From: Hippasteria phrygiana
Lineage: Eukaryota > Echinodermata > Asteroidea > Valvatida > Goniasteridae
NCBI GenBank assembly: GCA_037893225.1
Contig: JAZGUH010000358.1
Span: 248,001 to 312,000 of the forward strand
DNA: 64,000 bases
Direction of reading: 5' to 3'
Part shown: positions 1 through 11,576 of the stretch, piece after piece
How positions within the stretch are numbered: position 1 is the stretch's first letter
Layout: the number at the start of each line of letters is the position of its first letter
The notes under the pieces: generated by a model
The model's input: only the letters and a program-made list of their open reading frames with translations
Database searches by the model: none
What the model was told of the DNA's origin: nothing
Program-made: the position numbers and the translations under genes

Positions 1-75
1 GGTAGAGCTCTGGTACGGTAACCCGGAGGTCGCAATCCCGCTCCTGCCAGTTTCTTTGTTCACTTTGAAAATACA
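1..75 (+). repeat. tRNA-derived SINE fragment
   Basis: The window opens inside a SINE: GGTAGAGCTCTGGTACGG, then CGGAGGTCGC, CCCGCTCCTGCCAG and TTTCTTTGTTCACTTTGAAA. The B box has lost GTTCG when compared with the copy at 17503, so the promoter is broken. Confidence 0.8.
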
Positions 76-446
76 TACAATTTTGGTATATTTGACATAT
101 ACTCTTTTACCTTTAAGTACATGTAGACAGAATACATTATAAGCAATCAAAATAGGCATTACCAAAACTAAAGCTAAACAAGTAATCTTTAAGAGGATTT
201 TGTTTGTTAATAAAGCCTGCCCACTTTGTTTTTTGGGGGACACCCAAAATGAATCATGAATTATTTTTTTTCGACTGAGAAATAAAATATATTGATGAGT
301 CAGCCAATATCTCTCAATGACTGCAACAATGGAATTGCCACAGGCACATACAAAAGAAATGTCCTTCCTATGAAATAAGGGCTGGAAATATGACCAGTGC
401 ATGGCATTAAAGTGCATGCGATTTTTATGTCTTGAATACATGTACA
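76..446. other. No gene seen
   Basis: AT-rich intergenic sequence without a recognisable feature. Confidence 0.6.
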
Positions 447-1050
447 TGTTGAGCATTGGACTTTCCATGTAAAACGTAGGGAGACTGTTGTCAAATTGAC
501 CAAATTAAGTCCAGCGCGGACAGCCGGTTAACCCCTTGCCACTGGGCATTACATGGGAGAACCCGAAGTGCCAGGCCGGGTTGTGCAGCCAAGCAAAACG
601 GAAACAAGAGGCTTGTGCAGCCAAGCATACTGTACACAATACCCCAATAATGGATTGAAAATGCAGAGATTGGCACACATAGACGTCAACTGGCCAGGTG
701 GCAATTTTCAATTCGCACGTATTTGGGGCAACCGGTGGCAAGGGGTTAACTTTCCAGATTGTCAAGTGTCCATCCTCGGTTGTCAGTTTATCCCTCCGCA
801 GTGGGAACTTTTACAGGCAAACCGTGTAGTGGAAGAGCTATGTGGCTAGTTTTACGTTGCTGAAAAGTCCAGTGCGGACAGCCACAGTAATGAAAACGCG
901 CATTTTGATCACTGCAAAGTTTACGTGGCCAAGGACTTTCTGCGAGCCATGTCATCCAAGTGCAGACGCACAGAAGTATAACCACAATGGAATGTTAACA
1001 ATCAGGCACGGTAACTTTGGACAATAGTTAGTCCAATGCGAACGCGGCTT
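447..1050. mobile_element. GTCCGCACTGG-family MITE, interrupted copy
   Basis: This stretch aligns along its length with the uninterrupted copy at 45674-46059. Shared words include GGAGACTGTTGTCAA, CCAGTGCGGACAGCCA and TAGTTAGTCCAATGCGAAC. It carries a 222-bp TTAA MITE at 528-749 that is absent from the paralogue. Confidence 0.8.
528..749 (-). mobile_element. TTAA-targeting MITE (piggyBac-like) with target duplication
   Basis: The element is bounded by TTAA at 528-531 and 746-749. Terminal inverted repeats are CCCCTTGCCAC and GTGGCAAGGGG. The paralogous empty site near 45757 lacks it, which confirms insertion at a TTAA-like site. TTAA duplication is the hallmark of piggyBac transposases; no transposase is encoded here. 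Confidence 0.88.
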
Positions 1051-3511
1051 TGGACAATTTTCTTTCCATGTAACTTCCACCTTTGTAGCAATCCTACGAG
1101 CAATTTCAACATTTTGCTTTGTTATTCAGATGAACATTTCCATATCCATAAACCCAAGCATGTCACGAAAGGCACGATGGCAATGTCTTCACAGCTTCAT
1201 GTACAAATATATGAAACTTTTCTACATTTCTTGGAGGAGGTTCAATGCTGGATTTTTGATGTTAAAAATCTTTAAAATAGCTTGTTTGCACTCTATTAGT
1301 ATTTTTTTTTATGCAAAATTTTTGTTGGTACATGTAGGTTATTCTGAAGGATTTATTTTAAATGTTCTGATGCTCTTATGACAAGGACTTCCTTACAGTG
1401 TAATTCAAAGTCAACACTGCAAATGTGAAATTGTGAACGGGAATTTTTGTGAAATGAATTCCCCTTCTCTTTTGCATTGAATATTTCTTCAAACCTATAC
1501 AATTTCACCCACTTTTCCCTATGAATTTGCAGCAAATCTGGTCAGAGAAAAAGTGTGAAACCGGTTTGAACATTTTGCAAACACAAAAATATGGGAAATG
1601 GTTTTCACAAGAGCAAGAAAAAGGTGGAAAATGTTTTTTTTTCCCACATGGGGGAAATATTTTCTTATTAAAGTGAGAAAAATGTTGAAATTGTCTGCTA
1701 AATTTGAGAAAATATCTTCCCACTCTGAATACAACTTTTCCCCTTTTGTAAAATAAAAATTCCCATTGAAGAGAAACATGGAATCAATTTCCCATAATTA
1801 CTTTCAATTGCACTGTAGATTGCCTTACAAAAGCGGTCCTTCCTGCATAACCCAATGAAAGGATGTTCCAAGAATAGTAAAACCCACCTTCCTTTCACCT
1901 CCAATGAAAACAAGCATTTAGATCCTGTTTGTATTTTTTGTAAAACATGGTAATTACACACGAAAGCAAGCTGAACTTGCATATATTTCCTTTAAACCTG
2001 TGCTATCTTAAGCACTGCACAACCGTCATGACACTGGATATTTCTGGTCTGATGCAGACAAAGTCTCCATCCGTCACTCATCGCTGATGACTGGACCAGG
2101 GATGATTTGCTCCAACGATCCTCCCCGTCTCCGGGATGAGACGAGAGAGAGGAGCGGTCAGTAACCGGAGGAGCGACGGTGCGCAAATAATCATGGGTTG
2201 GCTGCTTCAGGATCAAAAAGTTTGCAGATGCTCCCAACTGGTCTTGAGTGGGGTGGTTACATTAGATCTGACATGGTTCAAGAGAATGGCTTTTCAAATG
2301 AACTTTTGCATGTTTGTTTAAAGATGACAATCATCAGAGAATGACATTAAGTGTGCTTCGATTTTTGGAACATCAATCAAAGAACTGCTGCACAAAATCA
2401 ATGTCTGTGTACATTTTAACTCAAACGTCACTGGATGCTACAAAGCACTACTTGAGTAAACTGTAGTATGCAGTACTTTTACTACACTGGCCTATGAGAA
2501 TTGAGTAGTATTTTGTAGTACAGTGTACTGTATCCCAAGTGAATGCCTAGGACGTTAAGGTTAATATCCAAAATTATATTTTGGAAAGACTCAGTTCTCA
2601 TTTTATTTTCATTTTCTATTTAATATTACTGAAGCAAAATGCAAATACAGAAGAATACAAATACAAACAAACAAATACAAACAACAAGCACATCATCACC
2701 TAAAGCGAACGTACAACAAAACGTGCAACGTGATGGATGGTACACAGGTATGCATAGGTCCAAATACACTGCATGCCCCTCATCCCCTTGGACTGCTCAT
2801 ACATCCTCAAGCAAGACGGCTCCATTTTAGGACATCCCATGGAAAACAGTACACATGTACATCCTCGCTGCATGGCTCACCAATTAGCCGATTAATTACA
2901 GATTAGTCTACTGCACAGTGAAGTGTACATGTACAACGTCTGAGCTAATCACCCGAGGCTCGACTGCGGCATGCATAAATTAGTTTGCTACAAGTGCCGT
3001 CACTTGACTCTCATTGCTACATGTAGACAAGACTAGGCACAGACTGGACACATTGAATAGCCTTTGCCATCGTACATTCTTGCAACATATCAATTCAGTG
3101 CCTCCATTATTTGATATGTTATACCAAAGACAAGGGTGGAGAAGGGAGGAGTACATGATAGAGGAATCCCACAACGACGAGTTTAGCGCCGATCTGCGCA
3201 CTTCCGCATTTGAAAACGAGGATCTCAATGTCACAGTAAACAACTTTATGCTGATCGTGCGCCTGCGCTGCCTTTTATGGCCTGATTAATTCATGCATGA
3301 ATGAATGTGCTGAAAAGCGTTGTTTTGTTTGCCACTGACATTCTCGCTTTCAACCCGGAGGTGCGCAGAGGGGCTAATGTGAAATTCCTCTATTGTGTGA
3401 CCTAAATTTCCATGGCTATGAACGTTTGTACAATACAGGTTCTGCTCACTCCCCCAGCCTTATCCCCAAAGAAAAAAAGGGCAAAAAAAGAGCTTAGTTT
3501 AACTCATTTTA
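1051..3511. other. No gene recognised
   Basis: This is intergenic DNA with short chance frames only. A short repeat near 2470-2560 (TGAATGCCTAGGA) recurs inverted near 29430-29500. I looked here on the minus strand for the next Ena/VASP exon and did not find it. Confidence 0.55.
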
Positions 3512-3665
3512 TACGGACGACGGCCATAGCCGTGGTTTGAAAAAGACCACCTGGCCAGTTGTCATCTACATTGTATATGCGCATTCCTGCATGTACTCAA
3601 TCCATTGTTTGCCTATTGTGCGCATTACGCTTGGCTGCACAAGCCCGCATTGGCATACCAGCACC
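3512..3665 (+). mobile_element. Diverged copy of the TTAA MITE body
   Basis: It carries the family words CCACCTGGCCAG, TCAATCCATTGTTTGCC and ATTACGCTTGGCTGCACAAG. The ends are decayed and no target duplication is readable. Confidence 0.6.
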
Positions 3666-3922
3666 CCAAGTGTGAAACCACGGGGGTTTGAACAGTCAGT
3701 TAAAATTTTGAGACTCAAACCTGGGCGGTCAAGGGTTTGGTGGAAGCTCTTGTGTGACAAGAGCTTTAATAATACGGGATCAGGGCTTTAATACTGGCTT
3801 AAGTGAGCTAACCTGTGTAACAGAGTGCACTCCTATATCTGTCAGTGGAACACTAAGTGATGATTCATTGGCAATTATGCATTATTTAAAATGAGGTTTG
3901 TGCACGCACTGCATACATGTAT

Positions 3923-4086
3923 TGTGACCGGCTCTGGCAAAACCTGACGCTTCTCGGCATTTCCTATTGCGCGGTATGGGCCTGCAACGTTAAAAATGGC
4001 ATCAGTGATACCAAAACCCCAAGTTGAAATTTCACCCCAAATTGAAATTTCACCCCAAGTTTTGGGTTTTGCTAGAGCTGGTCACA
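3923..4086. mobile_element. Short MITE with TGTGACC termini
   Basis: TGTGACCGGCTCTGGCAAAA at the left is mirrored by TTTTGCTAGAGCTGGTCACA at the right. It resembles the longer element at 52317-52760. It lies about 150 bp downstream of the Ena/VASP exon, inside its intron. Confidence 0.75.
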
Positions 4087-4233
4087 TATGTCAAGGTAAA
4101 TGTACATTGTACATGTAACTTTTTGCTCAAATCTGTATAAATTTCTCAATCGAGCATTTTGAAATCTCGTTGAAAACGACAAACAGCTGACTGTTCAACA
4201 ACAGGAAAATCATTAGCCCCGATCGTAACTTAC

Positions 4234-4399
4234 TGATTGGTCTGCCGAGAGCCTTCCCACCACACGGAAAGTTTGGTTGCCCGAATGCTGGTAGATGTGT
4301 ACCCTGGACATTCCCGGGTTCCCCGAAGAAACCCACTTCTTTTGGTTGTCATCGTAGAGCATGACCGAGGCAAAGGCCTGGCAAATTGACCTTTCAACA
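4234..4399 (-). CDS. Ena/VASP family protein, internal exon encoding the N-terminal half of the EVH1 domain
   Basis: Ena/VASP proteins bind proline-rich FPPPP ligands through an N-terminal EVH1 domain and promote actin filament elongation at focal adhesions and leading edges. On the minus strand the exon opens after a CTCTCTCCTCCAG acceptor, contributes one base plus 55 codons, and closes at a GTAAGT donor. The peptide holds SICQAFASVMLYDDNQKKW and then SRVHIYQHSGNQTFRVVGR, matching the start of Mena/VASP/EVL EVH1 domains. The ligand-groove aromatics Y (in LYDD) and W (in KKW) are present. The exon ends where the next family exon (usually beginning VVINCA) should start; I do not find that exon in 1-4233, so it probably lies left of the window. 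The short exon carrying the ATG is expected at higher coordinates but is not identified. Vertebrate paralogues cannot be told apart. Confidence 0.9.
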
Positions 4400-4534
4400 C
4401 TGGAGGAGAGAGGTGACAAGAAAAGAATAAAATTCCACTGAACAAAAGTACCTTGTACCTTGTAGTCTACACTTCCCGGAATTCTTCCTCTTGGGAATAT
4501 AACTGAATATATGTATACATTCAACTGACATAAA

Positions 4535-5674
4535 GGGCGTATTCGAAACCCTGTTCGCGTGTTGAAGAGATTTTAGACTTGAAATCAAGTCGGTAATTGG
4601 ACGGTTTTTATTATATTCGTCTGGGATAGCGCAAACCGCTCTATAGTTGCCAACATGTGTGTGCTTCACTGGCACAATAACACAATATGCCACGCTGTAC
4701 GACGGCGCCTGCGGACAAAACAGGGCTGTCTAACGACTTGTCCAAGTCTAAAGAGAGTTTCCAAAATGCAAACCGTGTTCACGAACAGGATTTTCACTCC
4801 CCACTTACTAGGGAGTAGATGAAGAACGTCAAGAACAAAGATGGCGGACTAAGGCCCTTCCAAAACTTGCGTTAATTTTTGTGAAATTCAGGAAGCTCTC
4901 ATGCATTCCAGGGACTGTGTAAAATAATTATAAAAAAATGGGATCAATGGAGTGGGATTGTCTTCGCCAATTATTATTGCTGTTGCACGACTTCAATTAT
5001 TTTCGTAAGCTCGTAAATTTTCCTTTCTTTTCATTCGTAGTATTAATACTTGCATAAGTAATTAGGATCCTTGACAACGTAAACAATACGATGTAAACAA
5101 TGTATTATAAGTTTGAAAAATAAGTCATTTTGAACTCTCGGACGTCCATGATATTATACTGACTAAACACAGATAATATCTTAAAAAGTCAAAGAATGAA
5201 ATTTAGAAAGAACTCACAGTATGTGTCAAATTACACTGGGAACATGTTGCCAGTGAGCATAAAATTAAGAATTTCATGGGATGAGAATGTTCCTTTTGGA
5301 ATAAACATTTCTCAGCTCCCAGAGTTTTAACAACCTGAAGAAATACCGTAGAGAACAGACGAAAACCTAAACTATTATACTTATTCAGTGGTTGTGTTTT
5401 ACTCGATTTTTACTTTCTTTTCTTTAGTATGAATATGACTGAGCACCAGGGCTAATCTGCAAGAGCACGCCGTGAAAATGACCATGTTATGTAACAGCAC
5501 GCTCTTGCTTGCAAGCACTGCTGTAGCTAATTATATGGAAATTTATTTTAATTTAGCGTATAATTTAGTAGCCCATTGGAACGTATAGGGTGCACACGCT
5601 CTTTTGACGCTCCTTATTTGGCAACCAGCCTGAGAGAACACGGGTTACCCGAGAACGGGGTTTCGAATACGCCC
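4535..5674. mobile_element. Inverted-repeat element with GGGCGTATTCGAAACCC termini
   Basis: GGGCGTATTCGAAACCC at the left is mirrored by GGGGTTTCGAATACGCCC at the right. The 1.1-kb interior has no coding capacity that I can see. Flanks are TAAA and AAAA, so the duplication is short or eroded. Confidence 0.75.
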
Positions 5675-5807
5675 AAAATGTCAGCTAGTAACCAAACTGT
5701 ACTTAAAGGCTAAGTCTGACTGGTCTGTTCTTTGCACTTTCAAGAACTGCCATGCTCCAAACGTTCCTGCTCGAAGATTGTCTGCATCAAACAAAAATGT
5801 GTGTTAA

Positions 5808-6340
5808 GCCATGTTTCCATTGGACTTATATTTGTCAATTTACTGCGACTTTTCTGCAGAATGACAAAATTAAGTCCAATGGGGACATGCGGTAAACTAA
5901 CGTCCCTGTCAACTTAACGCGCCCGTGATGCAAGACAACCAGGCCGAAAGTTGTCGCAGAAGATATACACACGGCCGCGGAAAGTCATCAGCGACGACAA
6001 AAAGTCCAATGGAAACATGCCCGCACTGTAGAACTACCGCGACCATCTAGAAAACCATTATGTAAACAATTTATCTTCCGATATTACGTCAAGTGCACAG
6101 CGATTATGGCTAGTGTGTGTGGGAAAATGGTGGTATGGTTACATGCAGTTGCGCTTTGCAGCGGAGCGAACCAACCGATGACCCCGTAAGTGCATACAAG
6201 TACATGTACAACATGCAACGAATAAACGTTCTGTTGTGGTTGTGAAAGTCCAAATGGGAATGCATGGTAGAATTACGCGAAGGCATGCCGCAGTATGTTT
6301 TCGCGAGGCCACGGAAGAAAAAGTCCAATGGAAACACGGC
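5808..6340. mobile_element. MITE with GCCATGTTTCC termini and TAA duplication (PIF/Harbinger-like)
   Basis: GCCATGTTTCCATTGGACTT is mirrored by AAAGTCCAATGGAAACACGGC. TAA stands on both sides (5805-5807 and 6341-6343). A 3-bp TWA duplication is typical of PIF/Harbinger. Internal copies of AAGTCCAATGG suggest decayed subterminal repeats. Confidence 0.75.
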
Positions 6341-6343
6341 TAA

Positions 6344-6996
6344 GAATTCCACTGACCAAGAGCAAAAGTATTCTGTACACAGATTTGTTGGACTACAGTT
6401 GACTACAGTAGAACTTTACTATAACAAACATCCTCTTTGGTTCCCAACCTGATGTATTCAATACATACTATTAGTCACTATAACCATGGAGGAAGAAAAC
6501 ACAGCGAACGATCACTTTAGTAAACATTTTTTTGTGGAGCCAAGGATGTTAGTTATACATGTACTACTGTATAGCACACAAATTACAATGTAGAGCTTCT
6601 TATCATTTTTATTTTGAATTAAAAAAAACTAAAAAACAAACAAAATATGAAAACATGTGGTTAGGCAATCTCTGATAGGCATTTTATCATTCATGATAAA
6701 ATGGCAGGTTGTCCTAACAGTACATGTACAAAATGTACGTTTAACCTTTGAAAATGGAACTTTATTAATATGGTAATAAATTCAAGGGCAAATGGGGGGG
6801 GGGGGGGGGGGGGGTCAAAATACCTCTGCCCTGCTCACATCGGACATATTGGCTGAAATTTATTCAGGGAGGGTGGGGGGATAGGGGTTTGGTGGCAAAA
6901 ATGTCAACTATCTGTCAAGGTTGACACCATAAACAAAGAATGCTGGATTCATCCTGATGCTACAATGTATTTTGTATCTGGGCAATTCCATGTCAA

Positions 6997-6998
<2 letters not shown>
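6344..6998. other. No gene seen; contains a poly-G tract
   Basis: AT-rich DNA with an 18-bp G run near 6797-6814. Confidence 0.6.

Positions 6999-7040
<42 letters not shown>
6999..7040. repeat. Poly-C tract of 42 bp
   Basis: This is the longest pure C run in the window. It lies just left of the 87-bp satellite. Confidence 0.97.
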
Positions 7041-7041
<1 letters not shown>

Positions 7042-7115
7042 ACTAAAAACACGAATTCATTTTATTGCAATAAATGGGGAAATAAAACATGCAGTTGATA
7101 AACAAACATTAAATA

Positions 7116-10100
7116 AAAAACTGATAAGAGCTGCAGCGAGGCCATGGCTTTGGGTCATCAACTCCTTAACCTTGCGTACGGAAGACGTCTGTGGATGCAA
7201 ACAAAAACTGATAAGAGCTGCAGCGAGGCCATGGCTTTGGGTCATCAACTCCTTAACCTTGCGTACGGAAGACGTCTGTGGATGCAAACAAAAACTGATA
7301 AGAGCTGCAGCGAGGCCATGGCTTTGGGTCATCAACTCCTTAACCTTGCGTACGGAAGACGTCTGTGGATGCAAACAAAAACTGATAAGAGCTGCAGCGA
7401 GGCCATGGCTTTGGGTCATCAACTCCTTAACCTTGCGTACGGAAGACGTCTGTGGATGCAAACAAAAACTGATAAGAGCTGCAGCGAGGCCATGGCTTTG
7501 GGTCATCAACTCCTTAACCTTGCGTACGGAAGACGTCTGTGGATGCAAACAAAAACTGATAAGAGCTGCAGCGAGGCCATGGCTTTGGGTCATCAACTCC
7601 TTAACCTTGCGTACGGAAGACGTCTGTGGATGCAAACAAAAACTGATAAGAGCTGCAGCGAGGCCATGGCTTTGGGTCATCAACTCCTTAACCTTGCGTA
7701 CGGAAGACGTCTGTGGATGCAAACAAAAACTGATAAGAGCTGCAGCGAGGCCATGGCTTTGGGTCATCAACTCCTTAACCTTGCCTACGGAAGACGTCTG
7801 TGGATGCAAACAAAAACTGATAAGAGCTGCAGCGAGGCCATGGCTTTGGGTCATCAACTCCTTAACCTTGCGTACGGAAGACGTCTGTGGATGCAAACAA
7901 AAACTGATAAGAGCTGCAGCGAGGCCATGGCTTTGGGTCATCAACTCCTTAACCTTGCGTACGGAAGACGTCTGTGGATGCAAACAAAAACTGATAAGAG
8001 CTGCAGCGAGGCCATGACTTTGGGTCATCAACTCCTTAACCTTGCGTACGGAAGACGTCTGTGGATGCAAACAAAAACTGATAAGAGCTGCAGCGAGGCC
8101 ATGGCTTTGGGTCATCAACTCCTTAACCTTGCGTACGGAAGACGTCTGTGGATGCAAACAAAAACTGATAAGAGCTGCAGCGAGGCCATGGCTTTGGGTC
8201 ATCAACTCCTTAACCTTGCGTACGGAAGACGTCTGTGGATGCAAACAAAAACTGATAAGAGCTGCAGCGAGGCCATGGCTTTGGGTCATCAACTCCTTAA
8301 CCTTGCGTACGGAAGACGTCTGTGGATGCAAACAAAAACTGATAAGAGCTGCAGCGAGGCCATGGCTTTGGGTCATCAACTCCTTAACCTTGCCTACGGA
8401 AGACGTCTGTGGATGCAAACAAAAACTGATAAGAGCTGCAGCGAGGCCATGGCTTTGGGTCATCAACTCCTTAACCTTGCCTACGGAAGACGTCTGTGGA
8501 TGCAAACAAAAACTGATAAGAGCTGCAGCGAGGCCATGGCTTTGGGTCATCAACTCCTTAACCTTGCGTACGGAAGACGTCTGTGGATGCAAACAAAAAC
8601 TGATAAGAGCTGCAGCGAGGCCATGGCTTTGGGTCATCAACTCCTTAACCTTGCGTACGGAAGACGTCTGTGGATGCAAACAAAAACTGATAAGAGCTGC
8701 AGCGAGGCCATGGCTTTGGGTCATCAACTCCTTAACCTTGCGTACGGAAGACGTCTGTGGATGCAAACAAAAACTGATAAGAGCTGCAGCGAGGCCATGG
8801 CTTTGGGTCATCAACTCCTTAACCTTGCGTACGGAAGACGTCTGTGGATGCAAACAAAAACTGATAAGAGCTGCAGCGAGGCCATGGCTTTGGGTCATCA
8901 ACTCCTTAACCTTGCGTACGGAAGACGTCTGTGGATGCAAACAAAAACTGATAAGAGCTGCAGCGAGGCCATGGCTTTGGGTCATCAACTCCTTAACCTT
9001 GCGTACGGAAGACGTCTGTGGATGCAAACAAAAACTGATAAGAGCTGCAGCGAGGCCATGGCTTTGGGTCATCAACTCCTTAACCTTGCGTACGGAAGAC
9101 GTCTGTGGATGCAAACAAAAACTGATAAGAGCTGCAGCGAGGCCATGGCTTTGGGTCATCAACTCCTTAACCTTGCGTACGGAAGACGTCTGTGGATGCA
9201 AACAAAAACTGATAAGAGCTGCAGCGAGGCCATGGCTTTGGGTCATCAACTCCTTAACCTTGCGTACGGAAGACGTCTGTGGATGCAAACAAAAACTGAT
9301 AAGAGCTGCAGCGAGGCCATGACTTTGGGTCATCAACTCCTTAACCTTGCGTACGGAAGACGTCTGTGGATGCAAACAAAAACTGATAAGAGCTGCAGCG
9401 AGGCCATGGCTTTGGGTCATCAACTCCTTAACCTTGCGTACGGAAGACGTCTGTGGATGCAAACAAAAACTGATAAGAGCTGCAGCGAGGCCATGACTTT
9501 GGGTCATCAACTCCTTAACCTTGCCTACGGAAGACGTCTGTGGATGCAAACAAAAACTGATAAGAGCTGCAGCGAGGCCATGGCTTTGGGTCATCAACTC
9601 CTTAACCTTGCGTACGGAAGACGTCTGTGGATGCAAACAAAAACTGATAAGAGCTGCAGCGAGGCCATGGCTTTGGGTCATCAACTCCTTAACCTTGCGT
9701 ACGGAAGACGTCTGTGGATGCAAACAAAAACTGATAAGAGCTGCAGCGAGGCCATGGCTTTGGGTCATCAACTCCTTAACCTTGCGTACGGAAGACGTCT
9801 GTGGATGCAAACAAAAACTGATAAGAGCTGCAGCGAGGCCATGGCTTTGGGTCATCAACTCCTTAACCTTGCCTACGGAAGACGTCTGTGGATGCAAACA
9901 AAAACTGATAAGAGCTGCAGCGAGGCCATGGCTTTGGGTCATCAACTCCTTAACCTTGCCTACGGAAGACGTCTGTGGATGCAAACAAAAACTGATAAGA
10001 GCTGCAGCGAGGCCATGGCTTTGGGTCATCAACTCCTTAACCTTGCGTACGGAAGACGTCTGTGGATGCAAACAAAAACTGATAAGAGCTGCAGCGAGGC

Positions 10101-10160
10101 CATGGCTTTGGGTCATCAACTCCTTAACCTTGCGTACGGAAGACGTCTGTGGATGCAAAC
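7116..10160. repeat. Satellite array: 35 tandem copies of an 87-bp unit
   Basis: The word AAAAACTG recurs from 7116 to 10161, a distance of 3045 bp, which is exactly 35 units of 87 bp. Units are almost identical. Only two sites vary: GCGTACGG or GCCTACGG (C in units 8, 15, 16, 28, 32, 33) and ATGGCTT or ATGACTT (A in units 11, 26, 28). Each unit carries about 45 bp of the left end of a TTAA MITE (TTAACCTTGCGTACGG onwards) and about 42 bp of flanking DNA (ATAAGAGCTGCAGCGAGG onwards). Because 87 is divisible by three, long frames stay open on both strands; these are artefacts of periodicity, not genes. A 42-bp poly-C tract lies 75 bp to the left. Confidence 0.97.
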
Positions 10161-10344
10161 AAAAACTGTGCCACCAGGCCGGATGACGCCTGCAGCCGTT
10201 ACTTGTGCAGTTTCAATCCATTGTTGGATTATTGTGTATGTATGTTATGCTTGACTGCACAAACACATTGTGGTCATTTCGCTTGGCTGCCAGAACCGTC
10301 GCGACACCACGACGTCTCCCGTAAAAAAACGTACAAGGGGTTAA
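10124..10344 (+). mobile_element. TTAA-targeting MITE (piggyBac-like), copy at the right edge of the satellite
   Basis: The element runs from TTAACCTTGCGTACGG to CGTACAAGGGGTTAA (221 bp), matching the size and body of the copies at 528-749 and 18520-18740. Shared core words are CCACCAGGCCGGATGAC, TCCATTGTTGGATTATTG and CGCTTGGCTGC. Its left 45 bp are the same sequence that makes up half of every satellite unit. Confidence 0.85.
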
Positions 10345-11380
10345 GCAAGTACATGTAAATGTTGAAAATTCAAATGTGTGACGTCCATGACGTGTCTACA
10401 ACTAACATCTATGACACTCACTTTGAGGTGTTTCAATTCTATGATATAGCAAGGCGTTTTTCATAATCTGTATTTAAATTTAGAGAAATGGTTACCATGT
10501 TCATAATAATAAACAGGAATTACAAATCTTGGGGTTGCAACTTGAAAGTTTTTGTGATGAATGTAAAAAACAATGTGTCCATTCATGTAACGTCCATGAT
10601 GCTCACTTCTGAAGCTCATATCTTGTTAATTAACTGGAGCTTTTCTAGAGATTTAGTGTCATGTTAAATACCAGATTGTTAACAACATGTACCAGCCTCA
10701 CAAATATTAACTTCCTGAGCTTCTTGGTACATGTACATGTATGTTGGAATACTTTTTAAACACACAGAGATTGTACATGTACGAATGTAACGTGTCCATG
10801 GCGGTGGAATTGCCCATCATTTTTTGAACGGTTACAAAAACAGTAATCCTGGTAATCTAGCATTGTGTGTACATGTACAATAAAAACAGGTCCTCTGGGC
10901 AGGGCATCTTATTCCCCCCCCCCCACACACACACACACACAAAATATATAGCCATGAGACAATGCCATTATAATCTACAGAAATTATATGGGAATAGAAT
11001 CAAATTTGATTTTATTCCACCCCCCCCCCCCCCCTTCCCCCCAAGCAGATGGCAGTAACTTCCACCACATCCTGAATAAGTGCACCCAGCTTCCTGGGGC
11101 TGCCAGCTTCCCTAGTGAATGATTGGAGTTTCCAATGGGAAAGTGAGATTAGATCACTCTGCAGTGTGTACAATGTGAGAGGCAATGGCTCAGTGCCATC
11201 CTCAACAATGCAAAAAAAAAGCTGCCTGTAGTCCGAATATCAATGTCAGTGGTGTGATGATAGTGTATGAACAAATCATCTAAACAGGATGGATACATTT
11301 CTGTTCTTTACATGTGTATACGTACAGAAGGTTTTTTTTGCATTGTTTACAAACATGATATACAATGTACATGTATACAT
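10345..11380. other. No gene seen; low-complexity DNA
   Basis: It contains TACATGTA words, a poly-C/CA microsatellite near 10914-10941 and a second C run near 11020. Confidence 0.6.
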
Positions 11381-11576
11381 GCTCTTGTATTGTACTACGT
11401 TCGAGGACAAGAGGAGAAAGAAAATACAAAAAAGAATCTTTCTTGTCCTCGAGAGTCGGTCTTTTGTTAAAATCGGTTCTCGAACGTAAAGATACGTGCT
11501 TAGTCTATGGGGTTGGGTTATATTAAAGGAAGAATAGGAAACACAAAGCATTGTCCTCACGAGTATAGGAAAGTAC
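11381..11576 (+). mobile_element. GAGGACAAG-family MITE, copy 1
   Basis: The sequence from GTACTACGTTCGAGGACAAG to CCTCACGAGTATAGGAAAG is near-identical to 56971-57163. AGGACAA and TTGTCCT lie near opposite ends. Frames inside are chance. Confidence 0.75.

Noticed and set aside
1..4233. The next Ena/VASP exon (VVINCA...FHQWRDAR)
   Set aside because: I searched the minus strand by eye for the conserved words and did not find them, so the exon is probably outside the window.
7116..10160. A CRISPR-like array
   Set aside because: The units are contiguous with no variable spacers, and the genome is animal.
7057..10254. Frames of about 1030 codons on both strands across the satellite
   Set aside because: The 87-bp unit is a multiple of three without stops in several frames, so long frames on both strands are automatic. 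The same unit is read in three phases, and there is no sign of selection for one.
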